This document shows positions 14,860-21,938 of a DNA stretch of 27,269 bases, in pieces (position 1 is the stretch's first letter; each line of letters opens with the position of its first letter). The position numbers and the translations under genes are program-made. Origin of the DNA: JBCDAP01 sp038747915 (GTDB taxonomy: Bacteria; Planctomycetota; Phycisphaerae; Phycisphaerales; UBA1924); contig JBCDJJ010000048.1 of NCBI GenBank assembly GCA_038747915.1, forward strand, positions 1-27,269. The letters are read 5' to 3'. The notes under the pieces are model-generated. The model did no database searches. It had not been told where the DNA came from and was given only the letters and a program-made list of their open reading frames with translations.

Positions 14860-15555
14860 ATGTCGATTCGCTCGAACGCTCGACACTTTGGCCCGCTCAT
14901 CCTCGGGGCGCTCGGTGGCACCCTCGTGCTCGGCTCGGGGTGCGAGAACCAGCCGACCGCGGAGGAGGTCACGCTGCTCGATGCTCTTCAGCAGGAGAAC
15001 ATGGAGCTGCGCCAGGCCAACGAGGACCTCAACAACGCCCTGAACTCGGCCCAGGATCAGGCCGCCGAGCTCGCGGGCGAGCGTGATCAGCTGTTCACCG
15101 AGAACACCGACCTGCGCGACCAGCTCGATCAGCGGGGCGGTGGCGACTCCGGCGGCCTGCAGTCGGCCTTCGGGCAAGGATTCGATGTCAGCGGGCGTCC
15201 CGGCGAGTTGGTCGTGACGATCGCGGGCGATGTGCTGTTCTCCTCGGGCTCGGCGACGCTCAAGCGTGATGCTCGGCGCGAGCTGGACGAGGTCGCTCGT
15301 GTGCTCAACTCGAGTTACGCCGGCAACACGATCCGGGTGGCGGGCCACACCGACTCGGACCCGATCCGCAAGTCGCAGTGGAAGACGAACGAGCGGCTCT
15401 CGACCGAGCGGGCGCTTGCGGTCGAGGAGTACCTCGTGACGCGGGGTGTGTCGAGCGACCGGATGTATGTCGCGGGCTTCGGCTCGTCGCAGCCGCGCGG
15501 GACGAAGGCGCAATCGCGCCGGGTCGAGATCGTGATTATCGAGGGTGGAAGCTGA
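14860..15555 (+). CDS. OmpA/Pal-like peptidoglycan-binding lipoprotein
   Basis: Envelope lipoprotein of 231 residues. The signal sequence ends in a lipobox-like VLGSGC with the acylated Cys at residue 28. A coiled-coil segment (about 35-90; LQQENMELRQANEDLNNAL, AAELAGERDQLFTENTDLR) follows, then a Gly-rich linker. The OmpA C-terminal domain (about 120-228) has DVLFSSGSATLK, VAGHTDSDPIRKSQW, NERLSTERALAVEEYL and FGSSQPRGTKAQSRRVEIVI, which includes the conserved Asp and Arg that bind diaminopimelate. It probably tethers the outer membrane to peptidoglycan, as Pal does, but the coiled coil is not typical of Pal. The start is fixed by a strong SD. Its TGA overlaps the apparent recG start. Confidence 0.9.
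   Translation: MSIRSNARHFGPLILGALGGTLVLGSGCENQPTAEEVTLLDALQQENMELRQANEDLNNALNSAQDQAAELAGERDQLFTENTDLRDQLDQRGGGDSGGLQSAFGQGFDVSGRPGELVVTIAGDVLFSSGSATLKRDARRELDEVARVLNSSYAGNTIRVAGHTDSDPIRKSQWKTNERLSTERALAVEEYLVTRGVSSDRMYVAGFGSSQPRGTKAQSRRVEIVIIEGGS
15541..15555 (+). promoter_or_regulatory. SD and CTGA stop-start junction for recG
   Basis: GAGG (15541-15544) lies 7 nt before CTG 15552. The CTG shares its TG with the TGA stop of the lipoprotein gene (CTGA), the same geometry as ATGA coupling. No ATG, GTG or TTG exists in the recG frame between 15378 and the first conserved RecG residues. Confidence 0.6.
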
Positions 15556-17642
15556 GCACGGCCGAGCTGTCGCTCACCAGTCCGATCGAGGCGGCGCCGG
15601 GTGTCGGCCCCGCGACGGGCCGCGCGTTCCGCGAGCTGGGCATTGTCTCGATCGCGCACCTGATCGATCACCTGCCGTTCCGGCACGAGCGGGAGGAGGC
15701 CGAGTCGGCGATCGAGTCGCTCGAGCCGGGTGTGGTGGGGTCGGCGCGCGGCGAGGTGACCGCGACGCGGCCGGTGCTCGGCCGGCGGTCGCGGTTCCAA
15801 GCGGTGCTGATGGATCACTCGGGGCGGCTTGATCTGATCTGGTTCAATCAGCCGTGGCTGCGCGAGCAGATTCATCCCGGCGATCACCTGTGGGTGCAGG
15901 GCAAGCCGCGGCGGCGTGGGGGCGGGCTCGAGCTGAGCAACCCGGCGTGGCGGCGTGTTCCGATCGACGATGCGAGCGAGGAGGAGGCGGCGGGTGCGCG
16001 GCTTCGGCCGGTGTACCCGGGATCGGAGGGGCTGGTGAGCCGGCGGATCGAGAAGGCGGTGCGCGGGGTGCTGAAGGATGCCCTGATGCACCTGCACGAT
16101 CACCTGCCCGAGGCGTATCGGCGCGAGCGCGAGCTGGTGGAGCTGCGTCAGGCGTACCGGATGCTGCATACGCCGGACGACGAGGCGGAGGTGACGGCTG
16201 CTCGCCGGCGGTTGGCGTACGACGAGCTGCTGCTGTTGCAGCTTGGGGTGTTCATGCGGCGCGCCGAGCGGTCGGTCCGGTTTCGCGCGCCGTCGCTGCG
16301 ATGGGACGAGCAGGTGGATCAGCGGATCCGCGCTCGGGTGCCGTTCGAGCTGACCGAAGCGCAGGACGCGGTCGCTCGGGAACTGGCCGCGGAGCTCGCG
16401 AGCGAGCGGCCCGCGAACCGGCTCGTGCAGGGCGATGTGGGCTCGGGGAAGACGGCGGTCGCGGTCTACGCGATGCTCATGGCGGTGGCGAGCGGGCATC
16501 AAGCGGCACTGATGGCACCGACGGAGATCCTGGCGGAGCAGCACCACGCGGGGGTGAGCCGCATGCTCGCGGGGTCGGATGTGGTGGTGGAGCGGGTAAC
16601 GGGTTCGCTCACGCCCGCCGAACGCATCGCAGCGGAGGAGCGGATCGCCGCGGGCGAAGCGCACATCGTGGTGGGGACTCAGGCGTTGACGTCGGAGCGC
16701 GTGCGGTTCCGGTCGCTCGCGGTGGCGGTGATCGACGAGCAGCACCGCTTCGGCGTGCATCAGCGGGCGAAGCTGAGGTCGCGCGCGGGGGACGACGCGG
16801 TCACGCCGCACACGATCGTGATGACGGCAACGCCGATCCCCCGGACGCTCGCGCTCACCGCGTTCGGTGATCTGGATGTGAGCGTGATCCGCGGGTTGCC
16901 GCCCGGGCGGGTGCCGACGCCCGCGGAGTGGGTGAGTGCGGCGGAGTCGAGGGCGGCGTACGACGCGGTGCGGGCTGCGGCGGAGCGTGGGGAGCGGGCG
17001 TTCGTGGTGGTGCCGGCGGTGCAGAGCGAGGGCGGGCTGCGCGATGTGGCGGGGACCGCGGATCGGCTTCGGTCGGGTCCGCTATTGGGTGTTGCGGTCG
17101 GCGAGTTGCACGGGCAGATGAAGGGGCCGGAGCGCGAGGCGGCGCTCGAGGCGTTTCGGTGTGGCGAGGCGCCGGTGCTGGTGGCGACGACGATCATCGA
17201 GGTGGGTGTGGATGTGCCTGAGGCGACGGTGATGGTGGTGGAACAGGCGGAGCGGTTCGGGCTCGCGCAGCTGCACCAGCTCCGCGGGCGGGTGGGCCGT
17301 GGTGGCCGGGCCGGCCGGTGCTACCTGGTGAGCGATCCGCCGACGGAGGAGGCGCGGGCGCGGATCGAGGCGCTGTGCGCGACGACGGACGGGTTCGCGC
17401 TTGCGGAGAAGGATCTGGAGCTGCGTGGGGCGGGCGAGTTCTCGGGGTCGCGTCAGGCGGGGCAGTTCACATTCCGCCGGGCGGAGCTGCCTCGGCACGC
17501 GGCGCTGCTGACGATGGCGCGGCGGGATGCGCGGGGGTGGATCGAGCGGTCACCGCGGCTTGAGTGGGCAGGAGAGGAGCTGGTGCGGCGGCGGGTGTTG
17601 AAGGCACACGGGGAGGCGCTGGGGTTGATTGATGTGGGGTGA
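15552..17642 (+). CDS. recG: ATP-dependent DNA helicase RecG
   Basis: RecG reverses stalled replication forks and migrates branched DNA. The 696-residue protein opens with the wedge-domain motif PGVGPATGRAFRELGI and LIDHLPFRHE. The helicase motifs follow: Walker A GDVGSGKTAV (about 294), MAPTEILAEQHH, VGTQAL, the DEQH box VIDEQHRFGVHQRAKL (about 395), MTATPIPRT, LHGQMKGPERE, ATTIIEVGVDVPEATVMV, and motif VI QLHQLRGRVGRGGR (about 572). The C-terminal LRGAGEFSGSRQAGQ is the RecG-specific end. The only upstream start triplet in frame is GTG 15378, deep inside the lipoprotein gene, which would add 58 residues unlike RecG. CTG 15552 is therefore the best start. A long inverted repeat follows the gene. 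Confidence 0.92.
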   Translation: MSTAELSLTSPIEAAPGVGPATGRAFRELGIVSIAHLIDHLPFRHEREEAESAIESLEPGVVGSARGEVTATRPVLGRRSRFQAVLMDHSGRLDLIWFNQPWLREQIHPGDHLWVQGKPRRRGGGLELSNPAWRRVPIDDASEEEAAGARLRPVYPGSEGLVSRRIEKAVRGVLKDALMHLHDHLPEAYRRERELVELRQAYRMLHTPDDEAEVTAARRRLAYDELLLLQLGVFMRRAERSVRFRAPSLRWDEQVDQRIRARVPFELTEAQDAVARELAAELASERPANRLVQGDVGSGKTAVAVYAMLMAVASGHQAALMAPTEILAEQHHAGVSRMLAGSDVVVERVTGSLTPAERIAAEERIAAGEAHIVVGTQALTSERVRFRSLAVAVIDEQHRFGVHQRAKLRSRAGDDAVTPHTIVMTATPIPRTLALTAFGDLDVSVIRGLPPGRVPTPAEWVSAAESRAAYDAVRAAAERGERAFVVVPAVQSEGGLRDVAGTADRLRSGPLLGVAVGELHGQMKGPEREAALEAFRCGEAPVLVATTIIEVGVDVPEATVMVVEQAERFGLAQLHQLRGRVGRGGRAGRCYLVSDPPTEEARARIEALCATTDGFALAEKDLELRGAGEFSGSRQAGQFTFRRAELPRHAALLTMARRDARGWIERSPRLEWAGEELVRRRVLKAHGEALGLIDVG

Positions 17643-17645
17643 GGG

Positions 17646-17727
17646 TCGTCGTTCGGCATTCGGGATTCGTAGTTCGGTGAACGTACGCCAGTCACCCGAA
17701 CTACGAATCCCGAATCCCGAACGACGA
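17646..17727. repeat. 32-bp inverted repeat between recG and rpsR
   Basis: The left arm (17646-17677) and right arm (17696-17727) are reverse complements over 32 nt with one mismatch, separated by an 18-nt loop. The arms contain the internal near-repeat ATTCGGGATTCG. No T-tract follows, so it is either a strong RNA hairpin ending or protecting the recG message, or a dispersed palindromic element. Confidence 0.8.
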
Positions 17728-17751
17728 GCACGACGGTGTGTGGCTGCCGCA

Positions 17752-17780
17752 TTGCCCATCTCTCGTCGCCCGCCTATCCT
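17752..17780 (+). promoter_or_regulatory. Sigma70-type promoter of rpsR
   Basis: TTGCCC (17752-17757), a 17-nt spacer and TATCCT (17775-17780). The -35 is the same TTGCCC hexamer seen at rpmB. Transcription would start near 17787 and leave a leader of about 55 nt before the SD and ATG. Confidence 0.65.
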
Positions 17781-17842
17781 CTCCGCTCTCCCGTCGCTCG
17801 GCGTCGTGCCGGGCCCACAGACCACGACGAGGAACGATCCGC

Positions 17843-18082
17843 ATGAGCCAGTTCACACGATTCGGCGGCCCCCGCACCATCCCCACCCAGACCAGCGGCA
17901 CCGGCACGGTGTTCGTCGACTACAAGAACGTCGAGGATCTGCGGCGGATGATGAGCCCCAACGGCAAGATTTACGGCCGCAAGCGGCTCGGCACAACCGC
18001 AGCCCAGCAGCGGAAGATCGCCCAGGCGGTGAAGCGGGCGCGGTACATGGGGCTGCTGCCGTACACGTCGGCGACGCTCTGA
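17843..18082 (+). CDS. rpsR: 30S ribosomal protein S18
   Basis: Small-subunit ribosomal protein of 79 residues that pairs with S6 on the platform. Family features are VDYKNVEDLRRMMSPNGKI, GRKRLGTTAAQQRKIAQAVK and the C-terminal RARYMGLLPYT. The start at 17843 has GAGGA 8 nt upstream and a promoter at 17752-17780. In many bacteria rpsR lies with rpsF, ssb and rplI; here it stands alone between recG and an Hsp70 gene. Confidence 0.95.
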   Translation: MSQFTRFGGPRTIPTQTSGTGTVFVDYKNVEDLRRMMSPNGKIYGRKRLGTTAAQQRKIAQAVKRARYMGLLPYTSATL

Positions 18083-18131
18083 GCAACTCGGTGGTGTCGT
18101 TGGGTTCCGGCCCGGTGTGGGCTGGCTCCGC

Positions 18132-18137
18132 TAGTGT
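18132..18137 (+). promoter_or_regulatory. TANNNT -10 box for leaderless hscA
   Basis: TAGTGT ends exactly 6 nt before the hscA-like ATG at 18144. The intervening CGGGGA is only a poor SD and too close to the ATG. No clear -35 is seen. Confidence 0.45.
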
Positions 18138-18143
18138 CGGGGA

Positions 18144-20045
18144 ATGAGCGCCACGGACAACATGCAACAGGAGACCATCGATCCCATTGTGGGGATCGAT
18201 CTCGGGACGACGAACTCGCTCGTCGCGTACGCGGATGCAGCGGGGCCTCGGTTGCTCGCGCCGAGCCTGCCGAGCGTGGTGCGGTACGGGGTAGACGGCC
18301 GCGTCGAGGCGGTCGGTGCCGCGGCGCGAGCCAACGCGGCGGAGCACATCGGCCGAACGGTCATGAGCGTGAAGCGGCTCATGGGGCGGTCGCTCGTTGA
18401 TGTGGCGGAAGACGCGGTCGGCCTGCCGTACGAGGTCATCAAGGGGCAGCACGCGCAGGCGCGGATCGCGCTGCCGGGGCGCCGCGAGCCGGTGAGTCCG
18501 CAGGAGGTGTCGGCGGAGGTGCTGCGCGAGCTGCGGGCGCGGGCCTCAGCGGCGATGGGTGTGGAGGTGCGGCGGGCGGTGGTGACCGTGCCGGCCTACT
18601 TCGATGATGCGCAGCGGCAGGCTACGCGCGATGCGGGCCGCATCGCCGGGCTCGATGTGGTCCGCATCGTGAACGAGCCGACCGCGGCGGCGCTGGCGTA
18701 CGGCATCGGTGTGCGGGCGCGGCACCGCGCCACCGGGCCCGAGACGATCGCGGTGTACGACCTCGGCGGCGGCACGTTCGACATCTCGATCTTGAAGGTG
18801 ATCCCGCCCGAGGGTGAGGGCGACGATGAGGGTGGTGAGGCGTTCTTCCAGGTGCTGGCGACCGCGGGCGACACACGGCTCGGTGGGGACGACCTTGATC
18901 GTCTGATCGCCGAGTGGGCGCGCGGGCAGCTCGAGGAGCAGGGCGCCGAGGTGCCGGAGCTCGCGTCGCTTGTGCCCGCGGCAGAGTCGGCCAAGGTACA
19001 GCTCTCGAGCGACACGCACGCGATCATCGAACTCCCCGGCGGGGGTGAGCTTGCGCTGTCGCGCGAGGAGTTCGAGCGGATCGCCTTGCCGTTTGTCGAT
19101 CGCACCGCAGCGATCTGCGACCGGGCGCTCGCGAAGGCGAAGCTGAGCGCGGAGCAGATCGACCGCGTGGTGCTGGTGGGCGGCGCGACGCGGACACCGC
19201 TTGTGCGGCGCCGCGTCGGCGAGGTATTCGGGAGCGAGCCGTACATCGCGCTCGATCCCGATCAGGTGGTGGCGCTGGGTGCTGCGGTGCAGGCGTCGAT
19301 CCTCGCGGGCCACACGACCGACATGTTGCTGCTCGATGTCATCCCGCTCAGTCTCGGTCTCGAGACGGTGGGCGGCGCGGTGGCGAAGCTCATCACGAGC
19401 GGGTCGACGGTGCCGGCGCGGGCGACCGAGCGATTCTCGACCGGTGTCGATGGGCAGACCTCGATCAAACTCAACATCGTGCAGGGCGAGCGCGAGATGG
19501 TGGCGGACTGCCGGAGCCTGGGCGAGTTTCACCTGCGCGGGATCCCGCCGATGCCCGCGGGCATCCCGCAGCTCGAGGTGGAGTTCCTGGTCGATGCCAA
19601 CGGCGTGCTGTCGGTGAGCGCTGTGGAGCAGCGGAGCGGGGAGCGCGCAGAGCTTCAGGTGGTGCCGAACCACGGCCTGACCCGCGAGGAAGTCGAGCGG
19701 ATGGAGACCGAGTCGCTCGAGCACGCCCGCGACGACATGACGCAGCACCGCGTGATCGATCTGGTGGTCAACGCCGAGCTCGATCTCAAATGGATCGGCG
19801 AGCGGCTCGACGCGGTGGCGGGCGAACTCGAGGCCGAACGCGTGACGGCGCTACGCTCGATGATGACCGAGCTTCGGGTGATGATCACCGCGGCCCGTGC
19901 CGATTGGCGCGCTGTGGATGCGAATGTGTTCGCGGCGCTCAAGCAGCGGCTCGACGAGGCGTCGATGCGCGTGCATGAGCTGAGCATCGCGCGGACGCTC
20001 TCCGGCGCGAGCCGAGGGCGCGCGCCTGCGGACGGTGTGCGGTAG
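18144..20045 (+). CDS. hscA: HscA-type Hsp70 chaperone
   Basis: Cytosolic Hsp70 ATPase of 633 residues. The nucleotide-binding domain has VGIDLGTTNSLVAY, LPSVVRYGVDG, SVKRLMGRS, VPAYFDDAQRQATRDAG, IVNEPTAAALAYG, VYDLGGGTFDISIL, and VVLVGGATRTPLVR. Several of these (PSVVRY, SVKRLMGR, DDAQRQAT) and the substrate domain (VIPLSLGLETVGG, VQGERE, DCRSLGEFHLRGIPPMPAG) match HscA, the iron-sulphur-cluster assembly chaperone, better than DnaK. The C-terminus lacks the acidic Hsp70 end seen in DnaK. No hscB, iscU, fdx or other Isc gene is nearby, so a role in Fe-S assembly is inferred from sequence only. ATG 18144 has no SD; TAGTGT lies 6 nt upstream. Confidence 0.85.
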   Translation: MSATDNMQQETIDPIVGIDLGTTNSLVAYADAAGPRLLAPSLPSVVRYGVDGRVEAVGAAARANAAEHIGRTVMSVKRLMGRSLVDVAEDAVGLPYEVIKGQHAQARIALPGRREPVSPQEVSAEVLRELRARASAAMGVEVRRAVVTVPAYFDDAQRQATRDAGRIAGLDVVRIVNEPTAAALAYGIGVRARHRATGPETIAVYDLGGGTFDISILKVIPPEGEGDDEGGEAFFQVLATAGDTRLGGDDLDRLIAEWARGQLEEQGAEVPELASLVPAAESAKVQLSSDTHAIIELPGGGELALSREEFERIALPFVDRTAAICDRALAKAKLSAEQIDRVVLVGGATRTPLVRRRVGEVFGSEPYIALDPDQVVALGAAVQASILAGHTTDMLLLDVIPLSLGLETVGGAVAKLITSGSTVPARATERFSTGVDGQTSIKLNIVQGEREMVADCRSLGEFHLRGIPPMPAGIPQLEVEFLVDANGVLSVSAVEQRSGERAELQVVPNHGLTREEVERMETESLEHARDDMTQHRVIDLVVNAELDLKWIGERLDAVAGELEAERVTALRSMMTELRVMITAARADWRAVDANVFAALKQRLDEASMRVHELSIARTLSGASRGRAPADGVR

Positions 20046-20093
20046 ATCCGAGCGTGTCGGCGCGCCGCCCGAGGGCTCGCGCCCTCGGCTCGC
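20007..20093. repeat. Competing inverted repeats at the hscA-glycosyltransferase junction
   Basis: GCGAGCCGAGGGCGCG (20007-20022, inside the end of hscA) is the exact reverse complement of 20078-20093. The right arm also takes part in a tighter hairpin, CCGAGGGC (20069-20076), loop TCGC, GCCCTCGG (20081-20088). The two structures exclude one another. The short one resembles a terminator stem but has no T-run. Confidence 0.6.
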
Positions 20094-20113
20094 ACCGGTG
20101 AGTTGCGATCGCG

Positions 20114-20119
20114 TAGTCT
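20114..20119 (+). promoter_or_regulatory. TANNNT -10 box upstream of the glycosyltransferase
   Basis: TAGTCT ends 8 nt before ATG 20128. The gene has no SD. The spacing is slightly longer than at rsmE, the dehydrogenase, xseB and hscA but still compatible with a leaderless or nearly leaderless transcript. Confidence 0.4.
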
Positions 20120-20127
20120 CGGTGGCG

Positions 20128-21342
20128 ATGCGGTCGTCGATCCTGTTTCTTGGGCCGTCGTTCATGGAGACGCGCGGCGGGGCACCGATCCGCGGTGTGC
20201 AGCTGTTCGATATGCACCTGGTGCGCGAGCTCGTCGGGCTCGGTCACTCGGTCACGGTGGTGGCGGAGCGGTCGTGGCGTCGGCGGTTGGAAGAGGCGTT
20301 TGGGGCGGTGGTAGGTGCGGGCGGTTCCGGCGGAGCACGGGCCGGCTCGCTCGAGGTTGCGTGGACGCCGAACCTGCGCAAGCCCATCTGGAACGGGTTG
20401 TGGGCGCTCGCGGGGTTGGGGATACGGCGCCGGCGGTTCGACCGGCTGGTGGTGGGCAACATCTCGCGCGGGATCGGGCCGATCGCGGAGCGGGTGATCA
20501 AGATGGGGCTCGCGCCCGCGGGTGTGGTGATCGCGCACAAGGGTGGGCACCCGGGCATCTATGCGCCGTTCCGGCGCGCGCGTCTGGAGGTGCTGGCGAT
20601 CAATCCGCTGATCGCCTCGCAGTGCGTCGAATGGCCGGTGCGGGTGATGATCCGGTACGGCGTGGCGAATGCGGATGCGTTTTTCCCGCCGGACGACTGG
20701 CCGGGGAGGCTCGGCCGTGAGGCGACGCCGGAGCGCCCGGTGCGCATCGTTGTGCTGGGCAAGCTCGACACGCCGTGGAAGGGCGCTGCCGAGGCGATCG
20801 AGGCGGTCCGTCGTCTGCCCGGGCAGGACCGCGCGCGGGTGGAACTCCACCTGGCGTCGTACGCGGTGCCCCCCGAGATCGAGGCGGGTGTACCGGTGGT
20901 GGTGTACCCATGGCTCGACGCGAGCGAGATCCCGGGGCTCGTGCGGACGATGGATGCGATGCTCGTGCCGTCGCTCAGCGAGCGTGAGACGTTCAGCCAG
21001 GCCATCGTGCAGGGGATGCTGACAGGCCTGCCGATCGTGGCGAGCGATGTGCCGGTGCTGGCCGAGAAGCTCGACGCGGGCGGCGGGGTGACGTTCGAGC
21101 GGGCGGGTGATGTGCCCGGACAGCTCACGGCGTTGATCGCGGACCGTGTGATCGGAGACCCGGGGTGGCGTGTGAGTGCGGGGCAGGCGGCGCGGCGGAC
21201 AGCGGTCGAGCGGTATGTGTGGGATTCTGCGTGGTTCAGCGAGGAGTTCTTGGGAGGGGAGATGGCATCGGGTCGTCGGCACCGGATACCGGGCACCGGG
21301 CACCGGGCACCGGGTGGTGGAGCGGGCCGCTCGGGTGCTTGA
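20128..21342 (+). CDS. GT4-like glycosyltransferase
   Basis: A 404-residue protein with the two-Rossmann (GT-B) layout of family 4 transferases. The N-terminal domain begins ILFLGPSFMETRGGAPIRG and contains MHLVRELVGLGHSVTVV. The donor-binding domain has RIVVLGKLDTPWKGAAEAIE, VVYPWLDASEIPGLVRTMDA and PSLSERETFSQAIVQGM. Donor and acceptor are unknown; a sugar nucleotide is expected. In the usual EX7E motif the second Glu is Gln here (E-TFSQAIV-Q), which may alter donor handling. The last 25 or so residues (after GGEMASG) are read from a 7-bp tandem repeat and look unstructured. The start at 20128 fits the family N-terminus, has no SD, and has TAGTCT 8 nt upstream. Confidence 0.82.
   Translation: MRSSILFLGPSFMETRGGAPIRGVQLFDMHLVRELVGLGHSVTVVAERSWRRRLEEAFGAVVGAGGSGGARAGSLEVAWTPNLRKPIWNGLWALAGLGIRRRRFDRLVVGNISRGIGPIAERVIKMGLAPAGVVIAHKGGHPGIYAPFRRARLEVLAINPLIASQCVEWPVRVMIRYGVANADAFFPPDDWPGRLGREATPERPVRIVVLGKLDTPWKGAAEAIEAVRRLPGQDRARVELHLASYAVPPEIEAGVPVVVYPWLDASEIPGLVRTMDAMLVPSLSERETFSQAIVQGMLTGLPIVASDVPVLAEKLDAGGGVTFERAGDVPGQLTALIADRVIGDPGWRVSAGQAARRTAVERYVWDSAWFSEEFLGGEMASGRRHRIPGTGHRAPGGGAGRSGA
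21277..21311. repeat. Five tandem 7-bp units, consensus GGGCACC
   Basis: CGGCACC, GGATACC and three exact GGGCACC units run head to tail within the 3' end of the glycosyltransferase gene. They encode the tail RHRIPGTGHRAPG. Because 7 is not a multiple of 3, gain or loss of one unit shifts the frame and changes the C-terminus. Confidence 0.8.
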
Positions 21343-21401
21343 GGCTTTAGTTCAGATGGGGCCGTGTTGGGGCGATACAGTGCTGGCTCAAGGAGCAGTG
21401 C

Positions 21402-21938
21402 ATGGCTTGGATTACGAAGGATTCTGCGGGTGCGAAAGTTGAGCGCCGCGACGAGCCCTATCTCACCGCCGAGATCAAGCGCGAGGTCGAGCAGACCTAC
21501 CTGCCTCGGTACGAGAAGAAGGCGGGGGCCCTGCTGCCGACGCTCCACGCGGTGCAGCACGCGCACGGGTGGCTTCCCAAGCAGGCGCTGATGGAGATCG
21601 CCGAGTTCCTCGAACTCACACCCGCTGAGGTGATCGACACGGCGAGCTTCTACGAGGAGTACTGGCTCAAGCGCAAGGGCAAAAACGTGATCGCGGTGTG
21701 CCGCTCGATCGCGTGTGAGTTCTGCGGGTCGGACGCGATCACGAAGGCCTGTAAGGACAAGCTCGACATCGAGGAGCACGAAACGACCGACGATGACACG
21801 TTCACACTCGTCGAGCTGGAGTGCTTGGGCTCGTGCGGCACAGCGCCGGTGGCACTGATCAACGAGACGCTCCATGAGAATCTGACGCCGGAGCGGATGG
21901 CGCAGCTCATCGACGAGACGTCGCGCAACGGCCACTGA
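21402..21938 (+). CDS. nuoE: NADH-quinone oxidoreductase subunit E (24-kDa, 2Fe-2S)
   Basis: Thioredoxin-like [2Fe-2S] subunit of respiratory complex I or a related NADH-dependent complex, 178 residues. The N-terminal helical part holds ALLPTLHAVQHAHGWLP and VIDTASFYEEYWL. The four cluster ligands are present as C-x4-C in VCRSIACEFC and C-x3-C in ECLGSCGTAPVALIN. AAGGAG (21390-21395) precedes the ATG at 21402. No nuoF, nuoG or other complex I gene is next to it: the gene downstream is on the other strand. It is either an isolated complex I gene or the small subunit of an NAD-dependent hydrogenase or formate dehydrogenase whose partners lie elsewhere. Confidence 0.93.
   Translation: MAWITKDSAGAKVERRDEPYLTAEIKREVEQTYLPRYEKKAGALLPTLHAVQHAHGWLPKQALMEIAEFLELTPAEVIDTASFYEEYWLKRKGKNVIAVCRSIACEFCGSDAITKACKDKLDIEEHETTDDDTFTLVELECLGSCGTAPVALINETLHENLTPERMAQLIDETSRNGH

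Noticed and set aside
15378..15551. GTG 15378 as the recG start
   Set aside because: It would lie deep inside the OmpA-like gene and add residues unlike any RecG N-terminus.
18144..20045. Calling the Hsp70 gene dnaK
   Set aside because: Motifs PSVVRY, SVKRLMGR, DDAQRQAT and DCRSLGEFHLRGIPP fit HscA better, and there is no grpE or dnaJ neighbour.
20069..20088. Intrinsic terminator after hscA
   Set aside because: The stem is good but no T-run follows, so it is listed only as a hairpin within a repeat.
21277..21311. CRISPR-like repeats
   Set aside because: The units are 7 bp, contiguous and without spacers; they are a simple tandem repeat inside a gene.
21351..21379. TTCAGA-N17-GATACA promoter before nuoE
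   Set aside because: The match to consensus is too weak to list as a feature.
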